Translations under genes and position numbers: made by a program
The notes under the pieces: generated by a model
The model's input: only the letters and a program-made list of their open reading frames with translations
Told to the model about the DNA's origin: nothing
Database searches by the model: none
Shown: positions 9,175 to 15,818 of the stretch, one piece after another
How positions within the stretch are numbered: position 1 is the first letter of the stretch
Layout of the letters: each line of letters opens with the position of its first letter
Source: Pedosphaera sp.
Lineage (GTDB): Bacteria; Verrucomicrobiota; Verrucomicrobiia; Limisphaerales; UBA9464
Direction: 5' to 3'
DNA length: 64,000 bases
Assembly (NCBI GenBank): GCA_009695205.1
Contig: SIBK01000008.1
Coordinates: 18,694-82,693, forward strand

Positions 9175-10428
9175 ATGGCACGTGATATTCTCATTGTCGG
9201 CGGCGGAGTGATCGGTCTTTGCACCGCTTACTATTGTGCGCGGCGCGGTGACCGCGTCACCGTACTCGAGCGGAATTCCGAGCAACGGGATGGTTGTTCT
9301 TTTGGAAACGCGGGGATGGTTGTGCCCAGTCATTTCATCCCGCTCGCTGCACCGGGCATGGTGGCGCTTGGGCTCAAGTGGATGTGGAATCCAGAATCAC
9401 CGTTTTATATCCAACCGCGGCTGGACTGGAAGCTGCTGTCCTGGGGTTGGAAATTCTGGCGTTGCTCCACTTTGGAGCATGTGGCCCGCTCTGCCCCGTT
9501 GTTGCGGGATTTGAGTGTCGCCAGCCGGGCCGGCTTTGAGGAACTCGCGGCTCTTCCCGGAAATGACTTCGGACTCGTCAAGCAGGGCCTTCTGGTCTTA
9601 TGTCGCTCCCAGCACGCGCTCGATGAGGAATCCATGACAGCTCAACGGGCCCTCACGTTGAATGTTCCAGCCCAGATTTTGAATGCCCACCAAACGGCAT
9701 CCATGGATCCGGGTGTCCGAATGGATGTGGCGGGGTCGGTCTATTTCCCGCTGGATTGTCATCTGTCTCCGCATCGCTTCCTCGCAGGATTACAGAGACA
9801 GTTAGAAGCTCTGGGGACACGCTTTCTTTGGAACACCCGAGTCATGGATTGGAGGGTTTCCAAACGCCGGATTGAGGCGGTCGTTACCAATCAGGGCGAT
9901 GTTTCGGCCGACGAATATGTCCTTTGCGGCGGGGCTTGGTCATCGGAATCTGCCGCAACTCTCGGGTTGTCACTTCCCATGCAGGCTGGCAAAGGATACA
10001 GCCTCACCTTGGCGCGTCCCCGTCAGCTGCCGCGAATTTGCGCGATTTTTAGCGAAGCTCGCGTGGCCGTTACACCGATGGGATCCAGCCTGCGTTTCGG
10101 AGGAACGATGGAATTGTCGGGAATGAATGAGGACATCAACCCTGTCCGTGTGCAGGGTATTCTGAAATCAGTCCCGAAGTATTATCCCGACTTTGCGCCC
10201 GAGGATTTTGAAGACGTTCAACCGTGGCGGGGACTTCGGCCCTGTTCGCCCGATGGGATGCCGTATTTTGGACGTTTCAAGAACTATGAGAATCTTTCTA
10301 CAGCGACGGGTCACGCGATGATGGGGTTGAGTTTGGGACCGGTTACCGGAAGGCTGATGGCCCAGTTGCTGGCGGGGGAGCCCCTGGACATTAATGTGAA
10401 TTTGTTGTCCCCCGATCGCTTCGGGTAA
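9175..10428 (+). CDS. FAD-dependent D-amino-acid dehydrogenase-like oxidoreductase (DadA family)
   Basis: A 417-aa flavoprotein of the DAO/DadA superfamily. The N-terminus ILIVGGGVIGL is the Rossmann GxGxxG motif for FAD, followed by ERN, the Glu that binds the adenosine ribose. SFGNAGMVVPSHFIPLAAPGM is the DadA-type signature, and GLRPCSPDGMPYFGR with GHAMMGLSLGPVTG near the end is the second FAD contact region. Known members oxidise D-amino acids, glycine or D-hydroxyproline and pass electrons to the respiratory chain; the substrate here is not readable. No permease or racemase is adjacent. It runs convergently into ispE with a 13-nt gap. Confidence 0.88.
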   Translation: MARDILIVGGGVIGLCTAYYCARRGDRVTVLERNSEQRDGCSFGNAGMVVPSHFIPLAAPGMVALGLKWMWNPESPFYIQPRLDWKLLSWGWKFWRCSTLEHVARSAPLLRDLSVASRAGFEELAALPGNDFGLVKQGLLVLCRSQHALDEESMTAQRALTLNVPAQILNAHQTASMDPGVRMDVAGSVYFPLDCHLSPHRFLAGLQRQLEALGTRFLWNTRVMDWRVSKRRIEAVVTNQGDVSADEYVLCGGAWSSESAATLGLSLPMQAGKGYSLTLARPRQLPRICAIFSEARVAVTPMGSSLRFGGTMELSGMNEDINPVRVQGILKSVPKYYPDFAPEDFEDVQPWRGLRPCSPDGMPYFGRFKNYENLSTATGHAMMGLSLGPVTGRLMAQLLAGEPLDINVNLLSPDRFG

Positions 10429-10441
10429 TTCCGCCTTCCCG

Positions 10442-11332
10442 CTAGCAAGTGTCCCGACAAAGTGGCACCACCTGAGCCCACCCGGCGTCCCCGAACCGGG
10501 AGCGAAATGAGGCGGCTGCGTTTCTAGCTGTGGATTCATCGCCAAAGAGGGCAAACGTGGTGGAGCCGCTTCCGGACATTCGGCTGGCGAAGGAGCCATT
10601 CTCTCGGAGATGATTTTGGTAGAGCGGGAGAACAGGGTATTTTTCGAGGGCGGGTGCTTCCAGTGAGTTATAGAGAACGGAGCCAACAGCGGCGAGATCT
10701 CCGGAACTCAAGGCATTGGCGGCGGCGGCTGCCCGGCCGGGTTTGCCGTGAAGTGCTTCTGGATATCGCGCCAATTGCTGGTAGGCCCAGGCGGTCGAAA
10801 TTCCAAATCCAGGGTGAAAAAGGAACAGAAAGCAGTGCTTCAGAACTTGGAATTCCGGGATTGGCGTAATTTTCTCACCGCGCCCGGCCGCAATAGCAGG
10901 GGATGTTTGCAGGAAAAAATTTACATCCGAGCCAAGTCCGGCGGCGAGGGTATCGAGTTGGCTGCCGGAGAGCGGGTGCCCAAATACCTCGTTGAGGCCT
11001 AGGAGTGTATGCGCAGCGTTCCCGCTGCCGCCGCCGAGTCCTGCGGCTAGGGGGATCTGCTTGTCGAGGTGGATTGCAATACCTTCCCGGATGCCTGCGA
11101 GGTCGAGGAAGCCCCGGGCCGCTCGGTGGACGAGATTGGATTCATCTACGGGAAGATCCGGATGACTGCAGGTGAGGTGGATGCCGCTTGGATGGCGATC
11201 AAATGTGAGTTTGTCGCACAAGGGTACCGGCAGCAAGAGCGTCTCCAGTTCATGAAAGCCATCTGCGCGTCGTCCCAGAATGTTCAGGACGAGGTTGATT
11301 TTACAGGGTGAAGATCGGGAGAGGCAGGGCAC
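10442..11332 (-). CDS. ispE: 4-(cytidine 5'-diphospho)-2-C-methyl-D-erythritol kinase
   Basis: IspE is a GHMP kinase of the non-mevalonate isoprenoid pathway. Seen are SPCKINLVLNILGRRADGFHELETL-like sequence at the N-terminus (most homologues have APAKINL), the ATP-binding loop PLAAGLGGGSGNAA, GSDVNFFL and the C-terminal MSGSGSTTFALF. The longest open frame begins with a GTG at 11359 that sits inside the terminator hairpin of the gene upstream. The GTG at 11332 gives the usual short N-terminus (PCLSRSSPCKINL) and 296 aa, so I place the start there. No Shine-Dalgarno sequence is visible for either start. The product identity is secure; the start is less so. Confidence 0.93.
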   Translation of the reverse strand: MPCLSRSSPCKINLVLNILGRRADGFHELETLLLPVPLCDKLTFDRHPSGIHLTCSHPDLPVDESNLVHRAARGFLDLAGIREGIAIHLDKQIPLAAGLGGGSGNAAHTLLGLNEVFGHPLSGSQLDTLAAGLGSDVNFFLQTSPAIAAGRGEKITPIPEFQVLKHCFLFLFHPGFGISTAWAYQQLARYPEALHGKPGRAAAAANALSSGDLAAVGSVLYNSLEAPALEKYPVLPLYQNHLRENGSFASRMSGSGSTTFALFGDESTARNAAASFRSRFGDAGWAQVVPLCRDTC

Positions 11333-11335
11333 GGC

Positions 11336-11368
11336 AAAAAAAACGCGCCAACCGTTCACGGTTGGCGC
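11336..11368 (-). terminator. Strong rho-independent terminator
   Basis: GCGCCAACCG and CGGTTGGCGC form a perfect 10-bp stem with a TTCA loop (11345-11368). On the minus strand eight T follow (11343-11336). It terminates the small lipoprotein gene at 11393-11818. The T run ends 3 nt before the likely GTG start of ispE, so ispE transcription must begin in or after this element or depend on read-through. Confidence 0.9.
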
Positions 11369-11392
11369 ATGAAAAGGCGGTGGATCTACAGG

Positions 11393-11818
11393 TCACTCAA
11401 ACACTTTGAAGCGGCTTCCCGGGAAGATGGAACCGGTTTCCCCGCCGCTGAAACTGAGTGAGTGGTCGGTGTTCATGAGTGGCCCATCACCAACACCCGG
11501 CTTGTAACTGTCCGGGTACACCGGACCATCCATCTTGAAATAGGGCCGACTCGGGATGGGGAACGTAAGAACTTCGAAGGCGCCGACCACAGTGCGGCCG
11601 ATGGATCGGTTCATGCCGTTCACGAATCCAGTGGTCCGGCCGACAGCGGGTCCGGAGGCGAGCGTATGCTGCTCGACTGAGCGGCTCAGCTCACCCAAAC
11701 GCGTGAACTCGGTCATATTGTTGAAGCCGCGGCCAAGCTTGCGCTCGGCTTCCACGCAACCGGTGAGGCTGACGACCAAACCGGCTAGAAGAGAAAGCTT
11801 TATCCAGTTTTTACACAT
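11393..11818 (-). CDS. Small lipoprotein resembling exosortase-associated TIGR04073 family
   Basis: A 141-aa protein with a lipoprotein signal: short basic N-terminus, hydrophobic core and lipobox LTGC (Cys21). The mature part has a G-R-G-x-N-N motif, then GRTTGFVNGMNRSIGRTVVGAFEVLTFPIPSRPYF, which matches my memory of the TIGR04073 family. Those proteins co-occur with exosortase/PEP-CTERM systems in Verrucomicrobiota and Lentisphaerota. The PEP-CTERM protein at 45 kb agrees with such a system in this genome, but no exosortase gene lies in the window. The function is unknown. It is monocistronic, with a strong terminator just downstream. Confidence 0.72.
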   Translation of the reverse strand: MCKNWIKLSLLAGLVVSLTGCVEAERKLGRGFNNMTEFTRLGELSRSVEQHTLASGPAVGRTTGFVNGMNRSIGRTVVGAFEVLTFPIPSRPYFKMDGPVYPDSYKPGVGDGPLMNTDHSLSFSGGETGSIFPGSRFKVFE

Positions 11819-12359
11819 AACGTTTTCGGATTGAAGTCCCCAAAGCTATCCGGGTCAGCCGCAGTGTAAAGGGAGAAAACGAGGGCCGGGCTTTCCGGGC
11901 CGCCTCCAGGTAGGCGCCGCATTCCTGCATCAGAGATCCTAAAAAACAGCGAATACTCCGCAAAATACAGTTTATCAACGGTTCCAGGAGCCCCTCCCTC
12001 TCAATCATAACTCATCAGGTTTTTCTTTTGTGTCTCCGCATTGCGCCAGGATTCCTTGCGGAGATCCAATGCGCTACTTTACGGGCTTCACGATTTGGAG
12101 CGCACCTGCTCGACACCCAATCTGGACAGGCGTGTGACCCGCGAGATGATCCTCCATGGCGCTGGGCAATGGGACCACGCCGGTCACTTCCGATTGTTGA
12201 GCGGCGAAGAATTTCACTTTCGGGTTCCGGATATGAGTTCCTCGGAGCAGAGAGGGGAAGAATGAGAGAGTCGCGTTTTAGCATTTTGGCGGGTTCGAGT
12301 GGAACCTCGGGAAACGGAAATCGTATCCAATTCATGGTGGGCGTGGTTCTCTTGTCGAG
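11819..12359. other. 541-bp intergenic region without recognisable gene
   Basis: Open frames on both strands here have no recognisable motifs and look like chance. The only structure I see is an inverted repeat TCTCCGCA (12033-12040) / TGCGGAGA (12057-12064) with a 16-nt spacer and no T tract on either side. The region should hold the promoters of the divergent lipoprotein and metallo-beta-lactamase genes. Confidence 0.5.
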
Positions 12360-13739
12360 ATGCGCGTCACAAACCTGAATCCGGACTCGGACATTGGAGC
12401 AACATCCTGGTGGGTGGAATTTGAGGGACACCGGCTGCTGCTTGACGCAGGCACTCACCCAAAACGAGAGGGACGGGCCAGCCTTCCTCGTTATGACCTG
12501 GTAGACGGGCAGGAGTTGGACGCGCTCGTGTTGACCCACTGCCATCATGACCATGTGGGATCTTTGCCGGTTGCCCTCCACCATTTCCCGCGGGCTCACG
12601 TGCTGATGACCGAACTGAGCTACCACCTTGTCGAGCGGGTCCTGCATAATTCAGTGAACGTGATGCAACGTCAGCGGGATGAACTGGGGATCCGTGACTA
12701 CCCATTGTATACCCACCAGGAAGTCGACGACATCGCACCGGTATTTCAGGGATTTCAATACAACAGGGAGATTGAATGGGCGCAGTTCCCGCGCCGCCGG
12801 GCTGGTTCCCGGTTGCCGACCCTGGAGTTCCTGGACGCTGGGCATGCTCTTGGTTCAGCAGGGGTCATGGTTCGTGGTGAACGTCAGACCTTATTCTTTA
12901 CGGGTGATGTTTGTTTTCACGACCAGACATTGTTGCGGCGGGCTGATTTCGGGGACGTTCGGGCCGACGTTTTAGTGATGGAAACTACTCGAGGTAACAA
13001 GCCTACTCCGGCGGGTTTCACCCGGGAGGCTGAGATCGAGCGGCTGGCGACCGATCTCGAATCGGTGCTGGCGAGACGGGGCAGTGTTTTGATTCCGGCC
13101 TTCGCATTGGGGCGTACGCAGGAGATTTTGGCGCTGCTTGCCCTGTTGATGCAGGCTGGCCGGTTGAAATCTCAACCGGTGTATATCGGCGGGCTTGGGC
13201 GTGTCTTCACGGAAATCTACGACCTCGAATCCCACCGTGTGAACCGGAACCACACGAATCTCAAGCTGACCCACGCCCTGAACCTTCAAGTGTTATCCGG
13301 CAATGATTCCCAGGGTGTCCGGCTAAGTCCCGGCCGCATCTTTGTGCTTACGTCGGGCATGATGGTGGAAAAAACAGTGGCGCATGACCTTGCTCAGCGA
13401 TTGTTTGCTGACGAAAAACACGCTGTTTTCTTTGTCGGCTACACGGATCCCGGCACTCCTGGCGGACGGCTCCGGGCGTCCCGTCGGGCTGAAAAGTTTC
13501 TCTTCAGTGCATCCTCCGGTGAAGTGGTCCGAAACTGCGCGGTCCACGAGTATGACCTCACAGCGCACGCGTTCCGTGAAGATTTGCTCGATTTTGTTGG
13601 TCACGTGCGTCCGCGCACGGTGGTGCTCGGTCATGGAGATGCTCCGGCCAGGGAGTGGTTTGCTTCGGCCATTCACCAACGGTTTCCCAAGATCAACGTT
13701 CATCAGCCCGGGCCGGGGGAGACGGTTACGGTCGATTGA
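12360..13739 (+). CDS. Metallo-beta-lactamase / beta-CASP ribonuclease-like protein
   Basis: A 459-aa protein of the MBL-fold RNA-metabolism group (CPSF73/YsH1/RNase J-like). The metal site reads LTHCHHDHVGSL (motif II), with FLDAGHALGSAGV, FFTGDVCFHD and VMETTRG in the order expected for motifs III and IV. The beta-CASP insert (about residues 210-370) contains GSVLIPAFALGRTQEIL and FVLTSGMM, typical of mRNA-processing nucleases. The C-terminal VVLGHGDAPA supplies the last His motif. It is likely a cytoplasmic endo- or exoribonuclease, but the RNA target is unknown. The ATG at 12360 gives a normal N-terminus. It converges on the MOSC gene with a 14-nt overlap. Confidence 0.88.
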   Translation: MRVTNLNPDSDIGATSWWVEFEGHRLLLDAGTHPKREGRASLPRYDLVDGQELDALVLTHCHHDHVGSLPVALHHFPRAHVLMTELSYHLVERVLHNSVNVMQRQRDELGIRDYPLYTHQEVDDIAPVFQGFQYNREIEWAQFPRRRAGSRLPTLEFLDAGHALGSAGVMVRGERQTLFFTGDVCFHDQTLLRRADFGDVRADVLVMETTRGNKPTPAGFTREAEIERLATDLESVLARRGSVLIPAFALGRTQEILALLALLMQAGRLKSQPVYIGGLGRVFTEIYDLESHRVNRNHTNLKLTHALNLQVLSGNDSQGVRLSPGRIFVLTSGMMVEKTVAHDLAQRLFADEKHAVFFVGYTDPGTPGGRLRASRRAEKFLFSASSGEVVRNCAVHEYDLTAHAFREDLLDFVGHVRPRTVVLGHGDAPAREWFASAIHQRFPKINVHQPGPGETVTVD

Positions 13740-14187
13740 CCGTCAACCAGCTGCTGTTGAGAATCTGCGCACGGAGCCCGCCGCGCCCCCGAAGCCATTT
13801 CTCAGCGCCAGGTCCAATCGCCTGATCCATCCAATAACATGGCCTGCACTCCTCATGGCCACGGAACTGGATCCCCTGAATTTCGAATTCCTGACCAATC
13901 AGAAAACCGAGGTCTGCGGCCTCCACCAATACATTCCGTCGAGTCGCTCCGAAGGAAACTGCCGGCCACCTCCCGTCGGCTTGCATGCCAGCCAGAACCC
14001 CGGAGGCAAAAAAGGTGATCTGACGAACGACGTCTCCCGGACAGTCAAAAAAACGGTCGCCACGAATTCCTCTTCCGGCGATGCATTCACATGTGGAAAC
14101 GAGATCGACGGGCTGGCAGCCCGCGGCGCGACCATGATGCCCGGTGAAATTGTGGGCTGAGGACCGGCTGAGGGAGAGTACGAGCAC
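13726..14187 (-). CDS. MOSC-domain protein
   Basis: A 153-aa single-domain protein that I assign to the MOSC family (molybdenum cofactor sulfurase C-terminal-like). Visible motifs are GRGIRGDRFFD near residue 38, ITFF, RRNVLVEAADLGFLIGQEF, the conserved Cys region GHEECRPCYWMDQAIGPGA and the terminal LRGRGGLRAQIL. MOSC proteins bind the molybdenum cofactor or carry sulfur; the conserved Cys here (CRPC) fits. The start is a GTG at 14187, giving LVLSLSRSSAHNF, which matches the short N-terminus of these small MOSC proteins. No molybdoenzyme is adjacent. It overlaps the convergent beta-CASP gene by 14 nt. Confidence 0.82.
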   Translation of the reverse strand: MLVLSLSRSSAHNFTGHHGRAAGCQPVDLVSTCECIAGRGIRGDRFFDCPGDVVRQITFFASGVLAGMQADGRWPAVSFGATRRNVLVEAADLGFLIGQEFEIQGIQFRGHEECRPCYWMDQAIGPGAEKWLRGRGGLRAQILNSSWLTVNRP

Positions 14188-14373
14188 AATGTTCGATAGC
14201 CCTGAATCGGTGAGTTAGCAATGCCTGCTGGCCTTGAATTGGGCTTCAAATCCCTTTGGGACACTGATTTCGGGGCCACTAGGATTTTTTCTTGAACAAC
14301 CAGGACATCCCACGGTCAGAGGGCAGATGATCCTTTCATCTCCTCGGCGGCAGTCACTTGTAAGGAAATCTGT

Positions 14374-14402
14374 TTGACATGCCTCGTCCCCGTACATAAA
14401 AC
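14374..14402 (+). promoter_or_regulatory. Sigma-70-like promoter of the exopolysaccharide export unit
   Basis: TTGACA at 14374-14379, a 17-nt spacer, then TAAAAC at 14397-14402. The -35 is perfect and the -10 matches 4 of 6. It lies about 70 nt upstream of the beta-barrel start codon and is the best promoter by eye on this side of the window. Confidence 0.65.
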
Positions 14403-14404
14403 CC

Positions 14405-14437
14405 TGGAGCAATCTGCTCCAAGTGCCCTTCGAGGGC
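14405..14437 (+). promoter_or_regulatory. Two hairpins in the leader of the exopolysaccharide unit
   Basis: TGGAGCA-ATC-TGCTCCA (14405-14421) and GCCCT-TCG-AGGGC (14425-14437) lie at the predicted 5' end of the transcript, between the promoter and the ATG at 14471. They could stabilise the mRNA or affect translation. The second is not followed by a T run, so it is not a terminator. Confidence 0.5.
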
Positions 14438-14470
14438 TGCCTTTCCAAGAATGTGAATCGTCAATTTGCC

Positions 14471-15748
14471 ATGAAAAAGTTTATTCAAGCCGCCGGGTTG
14501 TTGACCGCTGCGGGTGCTGCATCCTTCTGCCACGCCTCGTCGCTATCTGCTGGCGATGCGTCCCGTCCTTGGTCGGTCTCGGCCGCAATCAAGGGTTTTT
14601 ACGACGACAACATGTTCGCCGCACCCAAAGGGCTGAACAAGCTCGACAGCTTCGGCTTCGATATTGGTCCGGCCATCAACCTAAACCTGCCGTTGGACCA
14701 GACGGTTCTGACCCTGGGCTATCAGTTTAACGCCCGTTGGTTCGAGGCCCGTAACAAGGATGAGTGGGACCTCTACCACGCCTTTACGGGGCGGTTGAGC
14801 CATACCTTCAATCCTCGATTCAAGTTGGACTTGGACGAGTCGTTCACCATTGCCCAGGAACCGGAGCAATTCGGCAACATCGGCGGAGCCTCGGTGCCGT
14901 TCCGCTCCAAGGGCAATAACATGATTAATCGTGCCGGAGCCGAGTTCACCGCTGTCCTCACCCGAACCTTGAGCACGGTTATCGGCTATCACAACAACCT
15001 TTACGATTACACCGACACGCAGGTTCCCTATGTCTTGCCGGGTGGCACCCCATCGGTGCTCCCTTCCTACGGACCGATCTTGGATCGTATCGAACATGAG
15101 ATGGGTGGTGATCTGCGGTACCAGTTTAACAACACCACTACGGGTCGTTTCGGTTACCAGTATGGAATCTATGACTACAGCAAGCGCAATGTTTCCGACC
15201 ACGACACTCATTACATTTTCGCCGGAGCAGACCACAGCTTCACCTCACAGTTGCAAGGCAGCATTCGCGGAGGCGTTGAAATTTCCAACTACGAGAACGC
15301 AGCGAGCCATTCGTCGGACACTTCACCGCGTGCGGAGGCCAGCCTTAATTACACGTACCGAGCGGATAGCACCGTGAATGTGGGTGCGTTCCATCGCCGG
15401 GCGGCGACCGATGTTATCCTGTCTGGGCCGGACGTGGTGACGGATGCGCAGGCCTCAGCGGGTTACATCGGGGTGCACCACGCGATTACCCCGAAATTGA
15501 AAGGTAGCCTGACGGCGACGTACCAGTTTTCCTCTTATCAGTACGCGGGAGTAGGTGTGTCTGATAATGAGAATTACATCGGAATTGGTGTCGGTTTCCA
15601 GTATGAATTCACCCGCTGGTTGTCAGCTGAAGCCAATTATTACTTCGATGATCGGAACTCCTCCATCCACAATCAGTTCGGTGGGTCTGTGAGCTCCTAC
15701 GACTATTCGCGTAACCGGTTCTTTCTGGGTGTTCGTATCCGTTACTAA
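14471..15748 (+). CDS. Outer-membrane beta-barrel protein of exopolysaccharide export locus
   Basis: A 425-aa protein with a signal peptide (MKK, hydrophobic core, cleavage after CHAS) followed by alternating beta-strand sequence to a terminal aromatic strand (RNRFFLGVRIRY), the usual outer-membrane barrel ending. It resembles the BBP2-type putative barrels found next to Wzz/Wza genes in PEP-CTERM-bearing bacteria. I take ATG 14471 as the start; an in-frame GTG at 14423 would place 16 residues before the signal peptide and overlap the leader hairpin. It is the first gene of the unit beta-barrel, Wzz/BY-kinase, OPX, FHA. It likely forms the outer-membrane pore for, or an anchor of, the polymer; that role is inferred from context. 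Confidence 0.82.
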   Translation: MKKFIQAAGLLTAAGAASFCHASSLSAGDASRPWSVSAAIKGFYDDNMFAAPKGLNKLDSFGFDIGPAINLNLPLDQTVLTLGYQFNARWFEARNKDEWDLYHAFTGRLSHTFNPRFKLDLDESFTIAQEPEQFGNIGGASVPFRSKGNNMINRAGAEFTAVLTRTLSTVIGYHNNLYDYTDTQVPYVLPGGTPSVLPSYGPILDRIEHEMGGDLRYQFNNTTTGRFGYQYGIYDYSKRNVSDHDTHYIFAGADHSFTSQLQGSIRGGVEISNYENAASHSSDTSPRAEASLNYTYRADSTVNVGAFHRRAATDVILSGPDVVTDAQASAGYIGVHHAITPKLKGSLTATYQFSSYQYAGVGVSDNENYIGIGVGFQYEFTRWLSAEANYYFDDRNSSIHNQFGGSVSSYDYSRNRFFLGVRIRY

Positions 15749-15777
15749 GCTGCTGCTGATCTGATTTTTTCCGGATT

Positions 15778-15813
15778 GGAGGCTGGAAAATTTTTCTAGC
15801 CTCCTTTCCTTTT
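15778..15813 (+). terminator. Rho-independent terminator after the beta-barrel gene
   Basis: GGAGGCTGGAAAA pairs with TTTTCTAGCCTCC (one G-U) with almost no loop, followed by TTTCCTTTT. It lies 5 nt before the Wzz/BY-kinase start, so it likely reduces expression of the downstream genes relative to the barrel. Confidence 0.75.
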
Positions 15814-15818
15814 ATCGC

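Noticed and set aside
12015..12647. 210-codon minus-strand frame
   Set aside because: It runs antisense into the beta-CASP gene and shows no recognisable domain or export signal.
13384..14160. Long plus-strand frame across the end of the beta-CASP gene
   Set aside because: It overlaps both the beta-CASP gene and the clearly homologous MOSC gene on the other strand; no motif in it.
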